Both the position numbers and the translations under genes were made by a program. This document shows, in pieces, positions 7,327 to 14,982 of a stretch of 16,080 nucleotides of DNA. The DNA comes from an uncultured Ruminococcus sp. (lineage in GTDB: Bacteria; Bacillota; Clostridia; Oscillospirales; Ruminococcaceae): positions 1 to 16,080 of the forward strand of contig CALDFS010000218.1 of the NCBI GenBank assembly GCA_937942105.1, given 5' to 3'. Under the pieces are notes generated by a model. It saw nothing but the letters and a program-made list of their open reading frames with translations. It made no database searches and had not been told where the DNA came from. Each line of letters starts with the position of its first letter. The stretch's first letter is position 1.

Positions 7327-7417
7327 TTTTATCTAGACGATAAAATCCGAACACAAAGCATTATCGGCATATTTTTGCTCAAACGCATTGTATTCAGATT
7401 GTATCGTCTATACAAAA
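7327..7417. promoter_or_regulatory. Paired palindromic operator-like sites before the permease genes
   Basis: Site 1 is TTTTATC-tagac-GATAAAA (7327-7345). Site 2 is TTGTAT-cgtct-ATACAA (7399-7415, compared through 7417). Site 2 matches the reverse complement of site 1 at 16 of 19 positions, so they look like two inverted copies of one recognition site, 72 bases apart. The core GTCTATAC/GTCTAGAT resembles GTnTAnAC, known for HutC-type GntR regulators, but no regulator gene is linked. I see no convincing -35/-10 pair between the sites. Confidence 0.45.
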
Positions 7418-7435
7418 AGATAGGAGCCATCAATT

Positions 7436-8446
7436 ATGTATATGTTCAAATACGTTTCAAAGAGGCTCGGGCTCATGATCATGACCTTTGTGGTAATCAT
7501 GTTCATGTGCTTTGTCCTTATTAAGCTTTTGCCGATCGTTGTTACCGTTCAGCAGGGGCAAGACGCAAATATCATCATCCGTCAGCTCGAAGGGCGTGGA
7601 TACATACAGAACGCGGTCATGAATCCTCAAACTAAAACCTGGAACTTTGAGCGCGTGCCCATTTTTGTTCAGCTTGGTAATTATCTTAAGAAAATATTCG
7701 TTTACGGTGACTTTGGTGTCGGCGTTAACATTCCATCCTACCGTGGTCAGGCAGTGTGGAGCGTGTTCGTCGAAAAGCTTCCGCCTACGATTCTGATAAA
7801 CCTGTATTCTACTTTAATTGGTGTTCCTATAGGACTTGGTCTTGGCATTTTCGCCGCACTTAAAAAGAACAAGTGGCAGGATCAGATAATCAGTATCTTT
7901 ATTATCCTGCTTATATCCCTGCCTTCAATTGTTTTGGGACTGATTGTTCAGTATTTCCTCTGCTTTAAATTAGGATGGTTCCCAACAACTATGAATTCAG
8001 GCTATGAATACTTCACATGGAGCATGTTCCGCTCTATGATGCCGCCTGTGCTTGCACTCTGCCTTGGCTCTATTGCCGGATATGCCCGCTATACCCGTGC
8101 GGAGCTTTCAGAGGTACTTACTAACGAATTCATGCTGCTCGCCCGCACTAAAGGTCTTACCCGCGGTCAGGCGACTGTTCGCCACGCCATGCGCAACTCC
8201 ATGGTTGTTATTTTCCCGTCTATACTCAGTGAATTTATCAGCGTTCTTTCAGGCTCACTCATCATTGAAAATATGTTCTCGGTGCCGGGCGTCGGAAGGC
8301 TGTATCTTGACTCTATCAATTCCCTTGACTATGACTTCTTTATGCTTCTTTCGGGCTTCTACACCTTTGTTGGTCTTCTTGCGGGAATTGTTATAGACAT
8401 AAGCTATGGTTTCATAGACCCAAGAATCAGAATGGGGGCGAAGTAA
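7436..8446 (+). CDS. oppB: Peptide-type ABC importer permease, OppB/DppB family
   Basis: This 336-residue inner permease has the normal length for the family. A first transmembrane segment spans about residues 11-33. An extracytoplasmic loop ending in GDFGVGVNI, then R-G-x-x-V and KLPPTILI, matches the family's GDLG...RPV...LPATL pattern. The remaining five or so segments form the BPD_transp_1 domain. The EAA loop that docks on the ATPase begins at about residue 231 (NEFMLLARTKGLTRGQATV). GGAG at 7423-7426, nine bases before the ATG at 7436, supports this start over the ATG two codons later. It is followed after one base by the OppC-type gene, so the two are co-translated. Opp and Dpp members cannot be told apart from sequence alone, so the symbol names the family only. 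Confidence 0.92.
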   Translation: MYMFKYVSKRLGLMIMTFVVIMFMCFVLIKLLPIVVTVQQGQDANIIIRQLEGRGYIQNAVMNPQTKTWNFERVPIFVQLGNYLKKIFVYGDFGVGVNIPSYRGQAVWSVFVEKLPPTILINLYSTLIGVPIGLGLGIFAALKKNKWQDQIISIFIILLISLPSIVLGLIVQYFLCFKLGWFPTTMNSGYEYFTWSMFRSMMPPVLALCLGSIAGYARYTRAELSEVLTNEFMLLARTKGLTRGQATVRHAMRNSMVVIFPSILSEFISVLSGSLIIENMFSVPGVGRLYLDSINSLDYDFFMLLSGFYTFVGLLAGIVIDISYGFIDPRIRMGAK

Positions 8447-8447
8447 T

Positions 8448-10025
8448 ATGGATAAAAGCTATATTGACAATATATCCCCTGAAAAATTCCAATTCGCGCA
8501 GGTCGGCGATCTTACGCACGAAAAAAAGCCGGAGACTAAGCCAATCGGCTTTTTCGGAGATGCGTTCCGCCGCTTTGCAAAAAACAAGGGCGCTATTGTG
8601 GCAGCAGTCATTATTGCTTTAATGTTCCTGTTCGCCATCATTGTACCGTTCCTTACGCCGTATGAGGTTTCCTATTTTGATACCTATTATGCGTATACCC
8701 AGCCGAAATGCTCGCTTTTCGAGAATACCAACTTCTGGGATGGCTGCACCGAAAAGAAGACAAATTTGAAGACCTTTACATATTACTATGCTATGGGTCA
8801 GGAAACCGGTCATAACGCCATAAAAAATCAGGAATATACAGTAAGTGAAGACGGTGTTTACACCTACCGCCTTGATACATACCAGATGAACGGCGTTATT
8901 TACAAGGATATTTCGATGGACGAGTATACTGCTCTTCAGGAATACCAGAACGAAACCGGTATTCAGGTCATTTATCCTATTCTGACCAAGAGCAACCGTC
9001 CTACCGCGGCAGACTATGACCAGGATGGCAACATCTATTTCAAGACGACGGAAAAGGGCGGCAAAACTCAGTTTGTATATGATGAAAACGGCAATGTAAT
9101 TCCGGCTTATAACTCATATCCTCTTACCCTGCTTGACGAGAACGGTCTTGGAAATGATAAGTATAACTCGCTCCGTATCGAGGGCAAGGAAGGCTTCATA
9201 GATGATAAGGGCGAGCCAAGGTATTATTCGTATGCAATAATCACCCCCAGCGGTGTTCAGGTTCGCGTTAACTACTATGAGTACTATACCTACTACCATT
9301 CCAGAGTTCTGAAGGACGGTATTACAAATCCTTACTTCCTCTTCGGAACCACCGGATCGGGCAAGGATATTCTTACCTGCCTGTCTTCAGGCGCACGTTT
9401 CTCGTTTGTATTTGCAATTGTTGTTGCAGTAGTCAACCTGATAGTCGGTGCAATCTATGGATCAATTGCAGGCTACTATGGCGGTCGCATTGATATAGTT
9501 CTGGAGCGTATCACCGACATAATCGGCGCTATTCCTACAATGATTGTAATAACACTGCTGAAGCTGCATATGGGCGGCTCCAGCCAGGCGCTTGTGCTGT
9601 TCATCTCGTTCTTCCTAACAGGCTGGATCGGCATGGGCGGTACTACAAGAATGCAGTTCTACCGCTTCAAAAATCAGGAATATGTGCTTGCGGCGCGCAC
9701 GCTTGGCGCTAAAGACAGCCGCCTTATGTTCAAACACATCTTCCCGAATGCTATCGGAACGATTGTTACCAGATTTGCGCTGGTAATCCCCTCGATGATT
9801 TACTCTGAGACCAGTCTTTCCTATCTCGGCATCATCAACCTTGAAACCGGTAATATAACAAGCGTTGGTACACTTATCGCTGCGGGTCAGAAATCTCTGG
9901 CAACATCTCCGTTCGTGGCGATGTTCCCGGCGGTGTTCCTTGCTCTGCTGATGCTATCGTTTAACCTGTTCGGCAATGGACTCAGAGATGCGTTCAATCC
10001 AAGTTTACGTGGTACGGAGGGCTGA
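8448..10025 (+). CDS. oppC: Peptide-type ABC importer permease, OppC/DppC family, with large outward insertion
   Basis: The second permease has 525 residues, compared with about 280-320 in the family. The N-terminal cytoplasmic segment and TM1 (about residues 49-69, IVAAVIIALMFLFAIIVPF) are normal. Next comes a roughly 210-residue polar, Tyr/Asn/Gly-rich region (about 75-290). The family pattern then resumes with GTTGSGKDIL (300-309; usually GTDxxGRDVL), the BPD_transp_1 core and an EAA loop (NQEYVLAARTLGAKDSR). By topology the insertion between TM1 and TM2 faces outside the cell, where it could contact the binding protein or substrate. It begins one base after the oppB stop codon, with GGGGG about nine bases upstream. 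The insertion has no function I can name. An unrelated inserted domain is less likely than a lineage-specific loop, since the binding protein is enlarged too. Confidence 0.92.
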   Translation: MDKSYIDNISPEKFQFAQVGDLTHEKKPETKPIGFFGDAFRRFAKNKGAIVAAVIIALMFLFAIIVPFLTPYEVSYFDTYYAYTQPKCSLFENTNFWDGCTEKKTNLKTFTYYYAMGQETGHNAIKNQEYTVSEDGVYTYRLDTYQMNGVIYKDISMDEYTALQEYQNETGIQVIYPILTKSNRPTAADYDQDGNIYFKTTEKGGKTQFVYDENGNVIPAYNSYPLTLLDENGLGNDKYNSLRIEGKEGFIDDKGEPRYYSYAIITPSGVQVRVNYYEYYTYYHSRVLKDGITNPYFLFGTTGSGKDILTCLSSGARFSFVFAIVVAVVNLIVGAIYGSIAGYYGGRIDIVLERITDIIGAIPTMIVITLLKLHMGGSSQALVLFISFFLTGWIGMGGTTRMQFYRFKNQEYVLAARTLGAKDSRLMFKHIFPNAIGTIVTRFALVIPSMIYSETSLSYLGIINLETGNITSVGTLIAAGQKSLATSPFVAMFPAVFLALLMLSFNLFGNGLRDAFNPSLRGTEG

Positions 10026-10026
10026 T

Positions 10027-12264
10027 ATGGAAAATAAAGAAGTAAAATTATCGGTCAATAACCTGAAAATTTCATTCCGAACCGACGCCGGCAAGGTTCA
10101 GGCTGTTCGTGGAATCAGCTTCGACCTGCATAAGGGCGAAACGCTGGCAATAGTCGGTGAAAGCGGCTCAGGCAAATCGGTCACTAACCGTGCAATTATG
10201 GGTATTCTGGCCGGAAACGCAATTAAAGAGGCCGGCGAAATTATATACGACGGTCAGGATCTTATGAAGATCCCAGAGGAGCAGTTCCATAAGCTCCGCG
10301 GCGATAAAATCGCCATGATATTCCAGGACCCCATGTCAAGCCTTAACCCAATTATGAGGGTCGGCAAGCAGATGACAGAGGCTACCCTTATCAAGGGCAA
10401 AATTGCTCAGAAGGAAAGCCGCGCAGCATTCAATGAAAAGCTGGCGCTTCTCAATGAATTCATGGATAAGGCGCGCGGCGATGATAAACGTGCAGAAAAT
10501 AAAAAGAACTGCAAGGATTTTGACACATTTGTATACAGGAACTTAAAGCTTGAGTATTCCTATAATATCGCGCGTGAAGCGCTTGACGATGTTCTTGCGG
10601 AGGTTGATGATATACTTTTCCGCATTGAAAAGAATGCCTATAAGAACCTTCGCCGCGATATAGCCGAAATAGTTAAGCTGGCGTACCACACTCATGAGAG
10701 ATATGTGGTTTACAGCCGCTATTCTGAGCTGGAAAAGCTGCTCGGTGAGATTAAGCCGCTTATTAAGATTTCCGTTCCGGAAAGGGTCGGCAACTTCTCT
10801 CGTGCACTGTTTAACCGTAAGACCAAGCAGGACACTGCAGCTGACGCTGACTGGAATACTATCGCCGAAAAGCTGAAGGCCGTTAAGCAGATACTTGCCG
10901 AAGCGGAGGCTTACACAAAGCCCAATTTCTTCGCTATGGGATATTATATGACCTTTGCGAACGAGCCTCTTCCCGAGATGGAGATAGACGAGCTTAACAA
11001 ATTCATGCGCCGCTATCTTGACGACCACTTTATGATTAATTTCCTGTCTATGGCGGGCGAGGGCGTGCGCTATGCCGATCAGCAGTCGATTGAGCTGATG
11101 AAAAAGGCTATCGCAGTCATAGATGAGAAAATCGGTTACTTCAGCAACCCCGATATGAATAAGAAAGACGCACTCGCTGTTGCAGACATTATTATTGACG
11201 CAGTTGAAAAGTCAATCAATCGTCTTGATGTTGTTAAAAATAATGTTCTTTACACCTTTGCATCAAGCCTTAAAACTGCTATTGACGTATACTTTGACGG
11301 CATTATCAGAAATAAGAACGAGGAAAAGCGTTTTGCTGAGCAGACTCAAAAGTATGAAAAGCTTGCGGCGTCGGGTCGCACACCAGAATACACTGTCGCT
11401 CAGAAGGACTTGGTAGATATCGACATGAACCGCAAGGACATAGTCAATGTCATAACCCGTGTAAGGTCCGAGCTGGAGCATAGCATAACCGTAATGTCAG
11501 AGGCTGATCTGCCGGCAAAGGTCGTTGACCTTATCGACTACTTCAAGGAAAAGGCGTCTGCCGTTGTATTCAAGGTAACGCGCCGTATGGCTAAAAACCG
11601 CGCAATAAAGCTGCTTGAAGAGGTTGGCATATCCGAGCCAAGAAGAAGATACCGCCAGTATCCGTTTGAGTTTTCAGGCGGTATGCGTCAGCGTATCGTT
11701 ATAGCTATTGCGCTTTCGGCAAACCCCGATATACTTATCTGCGATGAGCCGACGACTGCGCTGGATGTTACTATCCAGTCCCAGATACTTGAGCTTATCA
11801 ATAAGGTTAAGAATGAGCGCCAGCTCTCCGTCATCTTCATAACTCATGACCTTGGAGTTGTTGCCAATATGGCAGACAGAGTTGCGGTAATGTACGCCGG
11901 TAAGATTGTTGAGGTGGGAACAGCTAACGATGTATTCTATTCACCTGCACATCCTTACACATGGGCGCTTCTTTCCTCCATGCCTGACCTTGACACCAAG
12001 GAGAAGCTGGAAGCTATACCCGGCACACCTCCGAATATGATTTATCCCCCTAAGGGAGATGCATTTGCAAAGCGTAACAAATACGCTCTTAAAATCGATT
12101 TTGAAGAGGAACCCCCGATGTTCAAAATATCGGATAGCCACTATGCAGCTACATGGCTTCTTCATCCCAATGCTCCGAAGATAGATCCGCCCAAAACGGT
12201 GCTTGACCGCATTGAGCGCATGAAAGAAAAATCCAAGGAAAGAGGTGCTTGCGATGCCAGATGA
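10027..12264 (+). CDS. oppD: ABC importer ATPase, OppD/DppD family, with ~390-residue internal insertion
   Basis: The 745-residue nucleotide-binding subunit has all catalytic motifs: Walker A GESGSGKS (44-51), Q-loop Q100, signature SGGMRQR (550-556), Walker B ILICDE (569-574, catalytic E574) and H-loop H607. A normal OppD has about 330-360 residues; the excess lies between about 126 and 518, in the helical subdomain, and is predominantly charged and helical in appearance. The C-terminal oligopeptide-transporter region (SPAHPYTWALLSSMP onward) is present. In it, the four positions that are usually cysteines are D678, N684, D691 and T709. The ATG at 10027 is chosen because GGAGG (10016-10020) lies six bases upstream and the start follows the oppC stop by one base; an in-frame ATG at 9976 lies inside oppC. 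It would pair with the OppF-type subunit to power transport. I know no function for the insertion. Confidence 0.92.
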   Translation: MENKEVKLSVNNLKISFRTDAGKVQAVRGISFDLHKGETLAIVGESGSGKSVTNRAIMGILAGNAIKEAGEIIYDGQDLMKIPEEQFHKLRGDKIAMIFQDPMSSLNPIMRVGKQMTEATLIKGKIAQKESRAAFNEKLALLNEFMDKARGDDKRAENKKNCKDFDTFVYRNLKLEYSYNIAREALDDVLAEVDDILFRIEKNAYKNLRRDIAEIVKLAYHTHERYVVYSRYSELEKLLGEIKPLIKISVPERVGNFSRALFNRKTKQDTAADADWNTIAEKLKAVKQILAEAEAYTKPNFFAMGYYMTFANEPLPEMEIDELNKFMRRYLDDHFMINFLSMAGEGVRYADQQSIELMKKAIAVIDEKIGYFSNPDMNKKDALAVADIIIDAVEKSINRLDVVKNNVLYTFASSLKTAIDVYFDGIIRNKNEEKRFAEQTQKYEKLAASGRTPEYTVAQKDLVDIDMNRKDIVNVITRVRSELEHSITVMSEADLPAKVVDLIDYFKEKASAVVFKVTRRMAKNRAIKLLEEVGISEPRRRYRQYPFEFSGGMRQRIVIAIALSANPDILICDEPTTALDVTIQSQILELINKVKNERQLSVIFITHDLGVVANMADRVAVMYAGKIVEVGTANDVFYSPAHPYTWALLSSMPDLDTKEKLEAIPGTPPNMIYPPKGDAFAKRNKYALKIDFEEEPPMFKISDSHYAATWLLHPNAPKIDPPKTVLDRIERMKEKSKERGACDAR

Positions 12265-13750
12265 TAAAATCATCGATAATATCAGCGAACGCGAGGTTCT
12301 GCTTAAGGTGGAGCACCTTTGCCAATACTTCAAAATGGGTCCCGCCAACGAACTGAAGGCAGTGGATGACGTTAACTTTGAAATTCACAAGGGTGAGGTT
12401 TTTGGACTGGTCGGTGAGAGCGGATGCGGCAAAACCACAACAGGTCGCTCGATTATCCGCCTTTATGACATCACGTCTGGAAATGTAATTTTCAAGGGTC
12501 AGCGCATCTGCGCGGGTCTGCGCTCATATAAGGATGCAATCCGCACCGCAAAAGAGAATTACAAGCGTGAGACTGCCGAAATCAAGAAGCTGATTGAAGC
12601 TGACAAAAAGAACGGCAAATCCGAAGTAAACCCCGAATACAAAAAGCGCCTTGAGGATGCCGAGCGCACATATTCTGCTGCAATAGCCGAGCAGACAAAA
12701 AACATCCGCGAGGCTAAGGATGACCAAAAGCGCTGCAACCAGAAATATGCCGAAGCTCAGGCTGCTAAAATCACAGATTTCTACAAGCCGTATCTCGAAC
12801 GCGTAAAAAGTGCCTTTGATGCAGCTGATAAGAACTCCGAGGCATCGGCAAAGAAGCTTCTGAGCGATATTGAGGGCATTGTAAGTGAAATCAACGCAAA
12901 CAAAAACCAGCTTGGCGATTTGGACGCTTCCGATCATTTGGACAGCAATAAGGACGTTGATAAGCAAACCTCAGCCGGTTCTGATGCATACTCTAAGGCT
13001 GCTGCACTGAGCGAGCGAATTCAAAAGGAATATAACGAAAGCCTTCGTCTTGCGAAAAAAGACCGCATTATGAACAAGATGCAGATGATTTTCCAGGACC
13101 CTATAGCTTCGCTTGACCCCCGTATGACAGTTAAGGATATTATTGCCGAGGGACTTGTTATCCGCGGTGTTCGCAATAAGAAGTACATAGACGAGCAGGT
13201 TTATAAAATGCTTGACCTTGTAGGTCTTGTTCCGGAGCCCGCAGGGCGGTATCCGCATGAGTTCTCGGGCGGACAGCGCCAGCGTATCGGCATTGCAAGG
13301 GCAATAATACTCAACCCCGATTTCATTATCGCAGACGAGCCTATTTCTGCTCTTGACGTGTCAATTCAGGCACAGGTTATTAACCTTCTCAACGATTTGC
13401 GCAATCGTCTTGGTCTGACAATAATGTTCATCGCGCATGACCTTTCGGTAGTTAAGTATTTCTCCGACACTATTGCGGTCATGTATTTCGGAAAGATAGT
13501 TGAGCTTGCTTCCTCGGATGAGCTGTTTGCGCATCCGCTGCATCCATACACGAAGTCTTTGCTTTCATCGATTCCTCTGCCCGACCCCGAGTTTGAAAAG
13601 GGCAGGCAGCGCATAACCTATAATCCGGTAGCCGAACATGATTATTCGGTTGACAAGCCGGTAATGCGTGAGATTGCTCCGGGTCATCTTATTTACTGCA
13701 ATAACGCCGAGTTTGAAAAATATAAGACTGAATTGACAGCAAGCAAATGA
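12254..13750 (+). CDS. oppF: ABC importer ATPase, OppF/DppF family, with ~180-residue coiled-coil-like insertion
   Basis: The second ATPase has 498 residues, against about 310-330 normally. Motifs are intact: Walker A GESGCGKT (54-61), Q-loop Q281 (MQMIFQDP), signature SGGQRQR (338-344), Walker B FIIADE (357-362, E362) and H395. The Q-loop is displaced because about 180 residues (roughly 88-270), rich in Lys, Glu, Ala and Asp with heptad-like patterns, are inserted after the strand VIFKGQRI. The usual cysteine-rich C-terminal motif is not recognisable, although PGHLIYC is kept. The ATG at 12254 overlaps the end of oppD by 11 bases and has AGAGG (12241-12245) eight bases upstream. A GTG at 12245 in the same frame is possible but less well placed. 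The stop overlaps the next gene's start (ATGA). It works with the OppD-type subunit as a heterodimer. The insertion's role is unknown. Confidence 0.92.
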   Translation: MPDDKIIDNISEREVLLKVEHLCQYFKMGPANELKAVDDVNFEIHKGEVFGLVGESGCGKTTTGRSIIRLYDITSGNVIFKGQRICAGLRSYKDAIRTAKENYKRETAEIKKLIEADKKNGKSEVNPEYKKRLEDAERTYSAAIAEQTKNIREAKDDQKRCNQKYAEAQAAKITDFYKPYLERVKSAFDAADKNSEASAKKLLSDIEGIVSEINANKNQLGDLDASDHLDSNKDVDKQTSAGSDAYSKAAALSERIQKEYNESLRLAKKDRIMNKMQMIFQDPIASLDPRMTVKDIIAEGLVIRGVRNKKYIDEQVYKMLDLVGLVPEPAGRYPHEFSGGQRQRIGIARAIILNPDFIIADEPISALDVSIQAQVINLLNDLRNRLGLTIMFIAHDLSVVKYFSDTIAVMYFGKIVELASSDELFAHPLHPYTKSLLSSIPLPDPEFEKGRQRITYNPVAEHDYSVDKPVMREIAPGHLIYCNNAEFEKYKTELTASK

Positions 13751-14151
13751 AAAAATTCAAAAAGTTTCTGCCATACCTGATTTGCTTTGTGATAGGTGCA
13801 GCTATGTTCCTTGCTGTAATAATATCGAACGATATTTGGACCCTGAGCGGGTATGACGTTTTCAGGCTTCTTTCGGATGCATGCATAGTTCCCGGCGCTG
13901 TTATCGGCGGCGTTGGAGCGCTTGTGTTCGCCGCAAACGGCGGCGCATTCGATATGCTTTCCTATGGAATCCTGCATATTTTCGACCTTTTCCGTCCAAA
14001 TGCGCGCAACGAGAAGTACAGGAACTTCGTTGAGTATAAGCAGGCAAAGGCAGACAGGAATCGTCCGTTTGCGCATATGCTTATAGTGGGCGTATTTTTC
14101 CTGATTCTTTCTGCGATTTTCTCGTTCGTCTGGTATAAGATGAATGGATGA
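13747..14151 (+). CDS. DUF3899-family small membrane protein
   Basis: The 134-residue protein has a basic start (MKKFKKF), a first membrane segment (about 9-28), a second (about 47-64, rich in Gly/Val), an amphipathic middle with SYGILHIFDLF, a basic stretch ending in ADRNRP, and a last membrane segment (about 110-130). This pattern, especially the FDxLSYG-like block after the second segment and a Tyr/Lys-rich linker, is the one I know from DUF3899 proteins, whose function is not established. It starts inside the oppF stop codon (ATGA at 13747-13750), and I see no good ribosome site of its own, so translation is probably coupled. It ends the operon before the hairpin at 14226-14267. A role in the importer is suggested only by position. 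Confidence 0.75.
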   Translation: MKKFKKFLPYLICFVIGAAMFLAVIISNDIWTLSGYDVFRLLSDACIVPGAVIGGVGALVFAANGGAFDMLSYGILHIFDLFRPNARNEKYRNFVEYKQAKADRNRPFAHMLIVGVFFLILSAIFSFVWYKMNG

Positions 14152-14225
14152 TAACGTCAAAAAGCAAATTATTGAAAGAGAGCCTTTGATTTCTGCTTTC
14201 TGATATCGGCATTATAGTTAATAAG

Positions 14226-14285
14226 CTCGCAGCAGCTTGGCGCTTCGGAACGTCAGACTGCTGCGAGTTCATTTTATTGTTCAAC
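14226..14285 (+). terminator. Terminator of the transporter operon
   Basis: CTCGCAGCAG (14226-14235) pairs perfectly with CTGCTGCGAG (14258-14267), and TTCATTTTATTGTT follows. The hairpin lies 75 bases after the DUF3899 stop. It also lies upstream of the acetyltransferase, so the two are probably separate transcription units, unless it is leaky. Confidence 0.75.
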
Positions 14286-14323
14286 TAAAAGTCGGGCGGC
14301 AGGTAGAGCCGACTGAAATGAAA

Positions 14324-14339
14324 GGAGCATACCGGCATG
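14324..14339 (+). promoter_or_regulatory. Ribosome binding site of the leader ORF
   Basis: AAAGGAG (14321-14327) is followed nine bases later by an ATG at 14337. This is the only good Shine-Dalgarno in front of the acetyltransferase. It serves an ATG that is out of frame with the enzyme, which is what raises the leader-peptide or frameshift question. Confidence 0.65.
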
Positions 14340-14378
14340 AAAAAACAGAATATACCCTTGTGCCGGCAAAAAATATGA
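14337..14378 (+). CDS. Possible 13-codon leader ORF coupled to the acetyltransferase
   Basis: The ATG at 14337 opens a 13-residue peptide (MKKQNIPLCRQKI) ending in TGA at 14376-14378. The stop overlaps the likely acetyltransferase ATG (14375) in an ATGA arrangement, the classic layout for translational coupling. The start has a good ribosome site, while the acetyltransferase start has none. Alternatively, the run of six A at 14340-14345 may be one base short or subject to slippage: one extra A would fuse the good start to the enzyme frame as MKKTEYTLVP. Both readings are plausible. Confidence 0.4.
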   Translation: MKKQNIPLCRQKI

Positions 14379-14905
14379 TCATCTTCAAAGAGTTGACCGA
14401 AAGTGATATAAACAGGGAGCTGTTCAGCGGTTTCATCCGCAGGCAGGTCGTAACAAAATGCCTGCGAAAGATAAACGGCGAATGGGTGATACGTGACGAC
14501 CCATTTATTGATGATTGGAGCGAGGAAGACTATAAGGTTCTTGTAAGCTGTCTTAAAAACACCGCCGCTGCCGGAGGGCTTGTTTGCGGTGCATTTATCG
14601 GCGGCGCACTAAAGGGCTTTGTATCCGTCGAGGCTGAGCCTATAGGAAGCGGCAGGGAATATATGGATCTTTCCAGCATACATGTCTCCGCAGATGTGCG
14701 AAATCAGGGGATAGGAAAAGAGCTTTTTTCGATTGCCAAGCGCTTCGCAAAGAGCAAAGGCGCCAAAAAGCTTTATATATCGGCTCATTCGGCGGTTGAG
14801 AGCCAGGCGTTCTACCGCTCCATGGGGTGCGTCGAGGCGAAGGAGTATAACGCCGAGCACGTTGCAAAAGAGCCTTTCGATTGTCAGCTTGAATGTGAGC
14901 TTTAA
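14375..14905 (+). CDS. GNAT-family N-acetyltransferase
   Basis: The 176-residue protein (from ATG 14375) fits the GNAT fold. A central core contains LSSIHVSADVRNQGIGKELF, where the R/Q-x-x-G-x-G acetyl-CoA binding motif (RNQGIG) follows strand beta-4. The terminal block SAHSAVESQAFYRSMGC is the usual beta-5/alpha-4 region, and the conserved-looking tail EPFDCQLECEL closes the protein. It would transfer an acetyl group from acetyl-CoA to an amine. The substrate is unknown; small-molecule and protein acetylation are both possible. The frame is open upstream to 14237, with an alternative ATG at 14318, but recognisable similarity starts at MIIFKELTES. No Shine-Dalgarno precedes 14375, so it probably depends on the leader ORF. 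No promoter is obvious in 14152-14336. A terminator follows. Confidence 0.85.
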   Translation: MIIFKELTESDINRELFSGFIRRQVVTKCLRKINGEWVIRDDPFIDDWSEEDYKVLVSCLKNTAAAGGLVCGAFIGGALKGFVSVEAEPIGSGREYMDLSSIHVSADVRNQGIGKELFSIAKRFAKSKGAKKLYISAHSAVESQAFYRSMGCVEAKEYNAEHVAKEPFDCQLECEL

Positions 14906-14935
14906 GCTCCGTATTGTAAATATTAACAGATATCA

Positions 14936-14973
14936 GCGCGCGAAGTGCATATGCTCCGCGCGCATTTTTGTTT
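14936..14973 (+). terminator. Terminator after the acetyltransferase
   Basis: GCGCGCG (14936-14942) pairs with CGCGCGC (14957-14963) around a 14-base loop, followed by ATTTTTGTTT. It lies 31 bases beyond the acetyltransferase stop and just past the end of the convergent minus-strand gene. On the minus strand the hairpin has no good T run. Confidence 0.8.
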
Positions 14974-14982
14974 ACAGGGTTA

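Noticed and set aside
9976..10026. Upstream extension of the OppD-type ATPase start
   Set aside because: The added 17 residues overlap the end of oppC. GGAGG at 10016-10020 points to the ATG at 10027, where family similarity begins.
14191..14219. Promoter (TTCTGC ... TATAGT) for the acetyltransferase
   Set aside because: The -35 matches only half of the consensus, and a terminator hairpin follows directly at 14226-14267.
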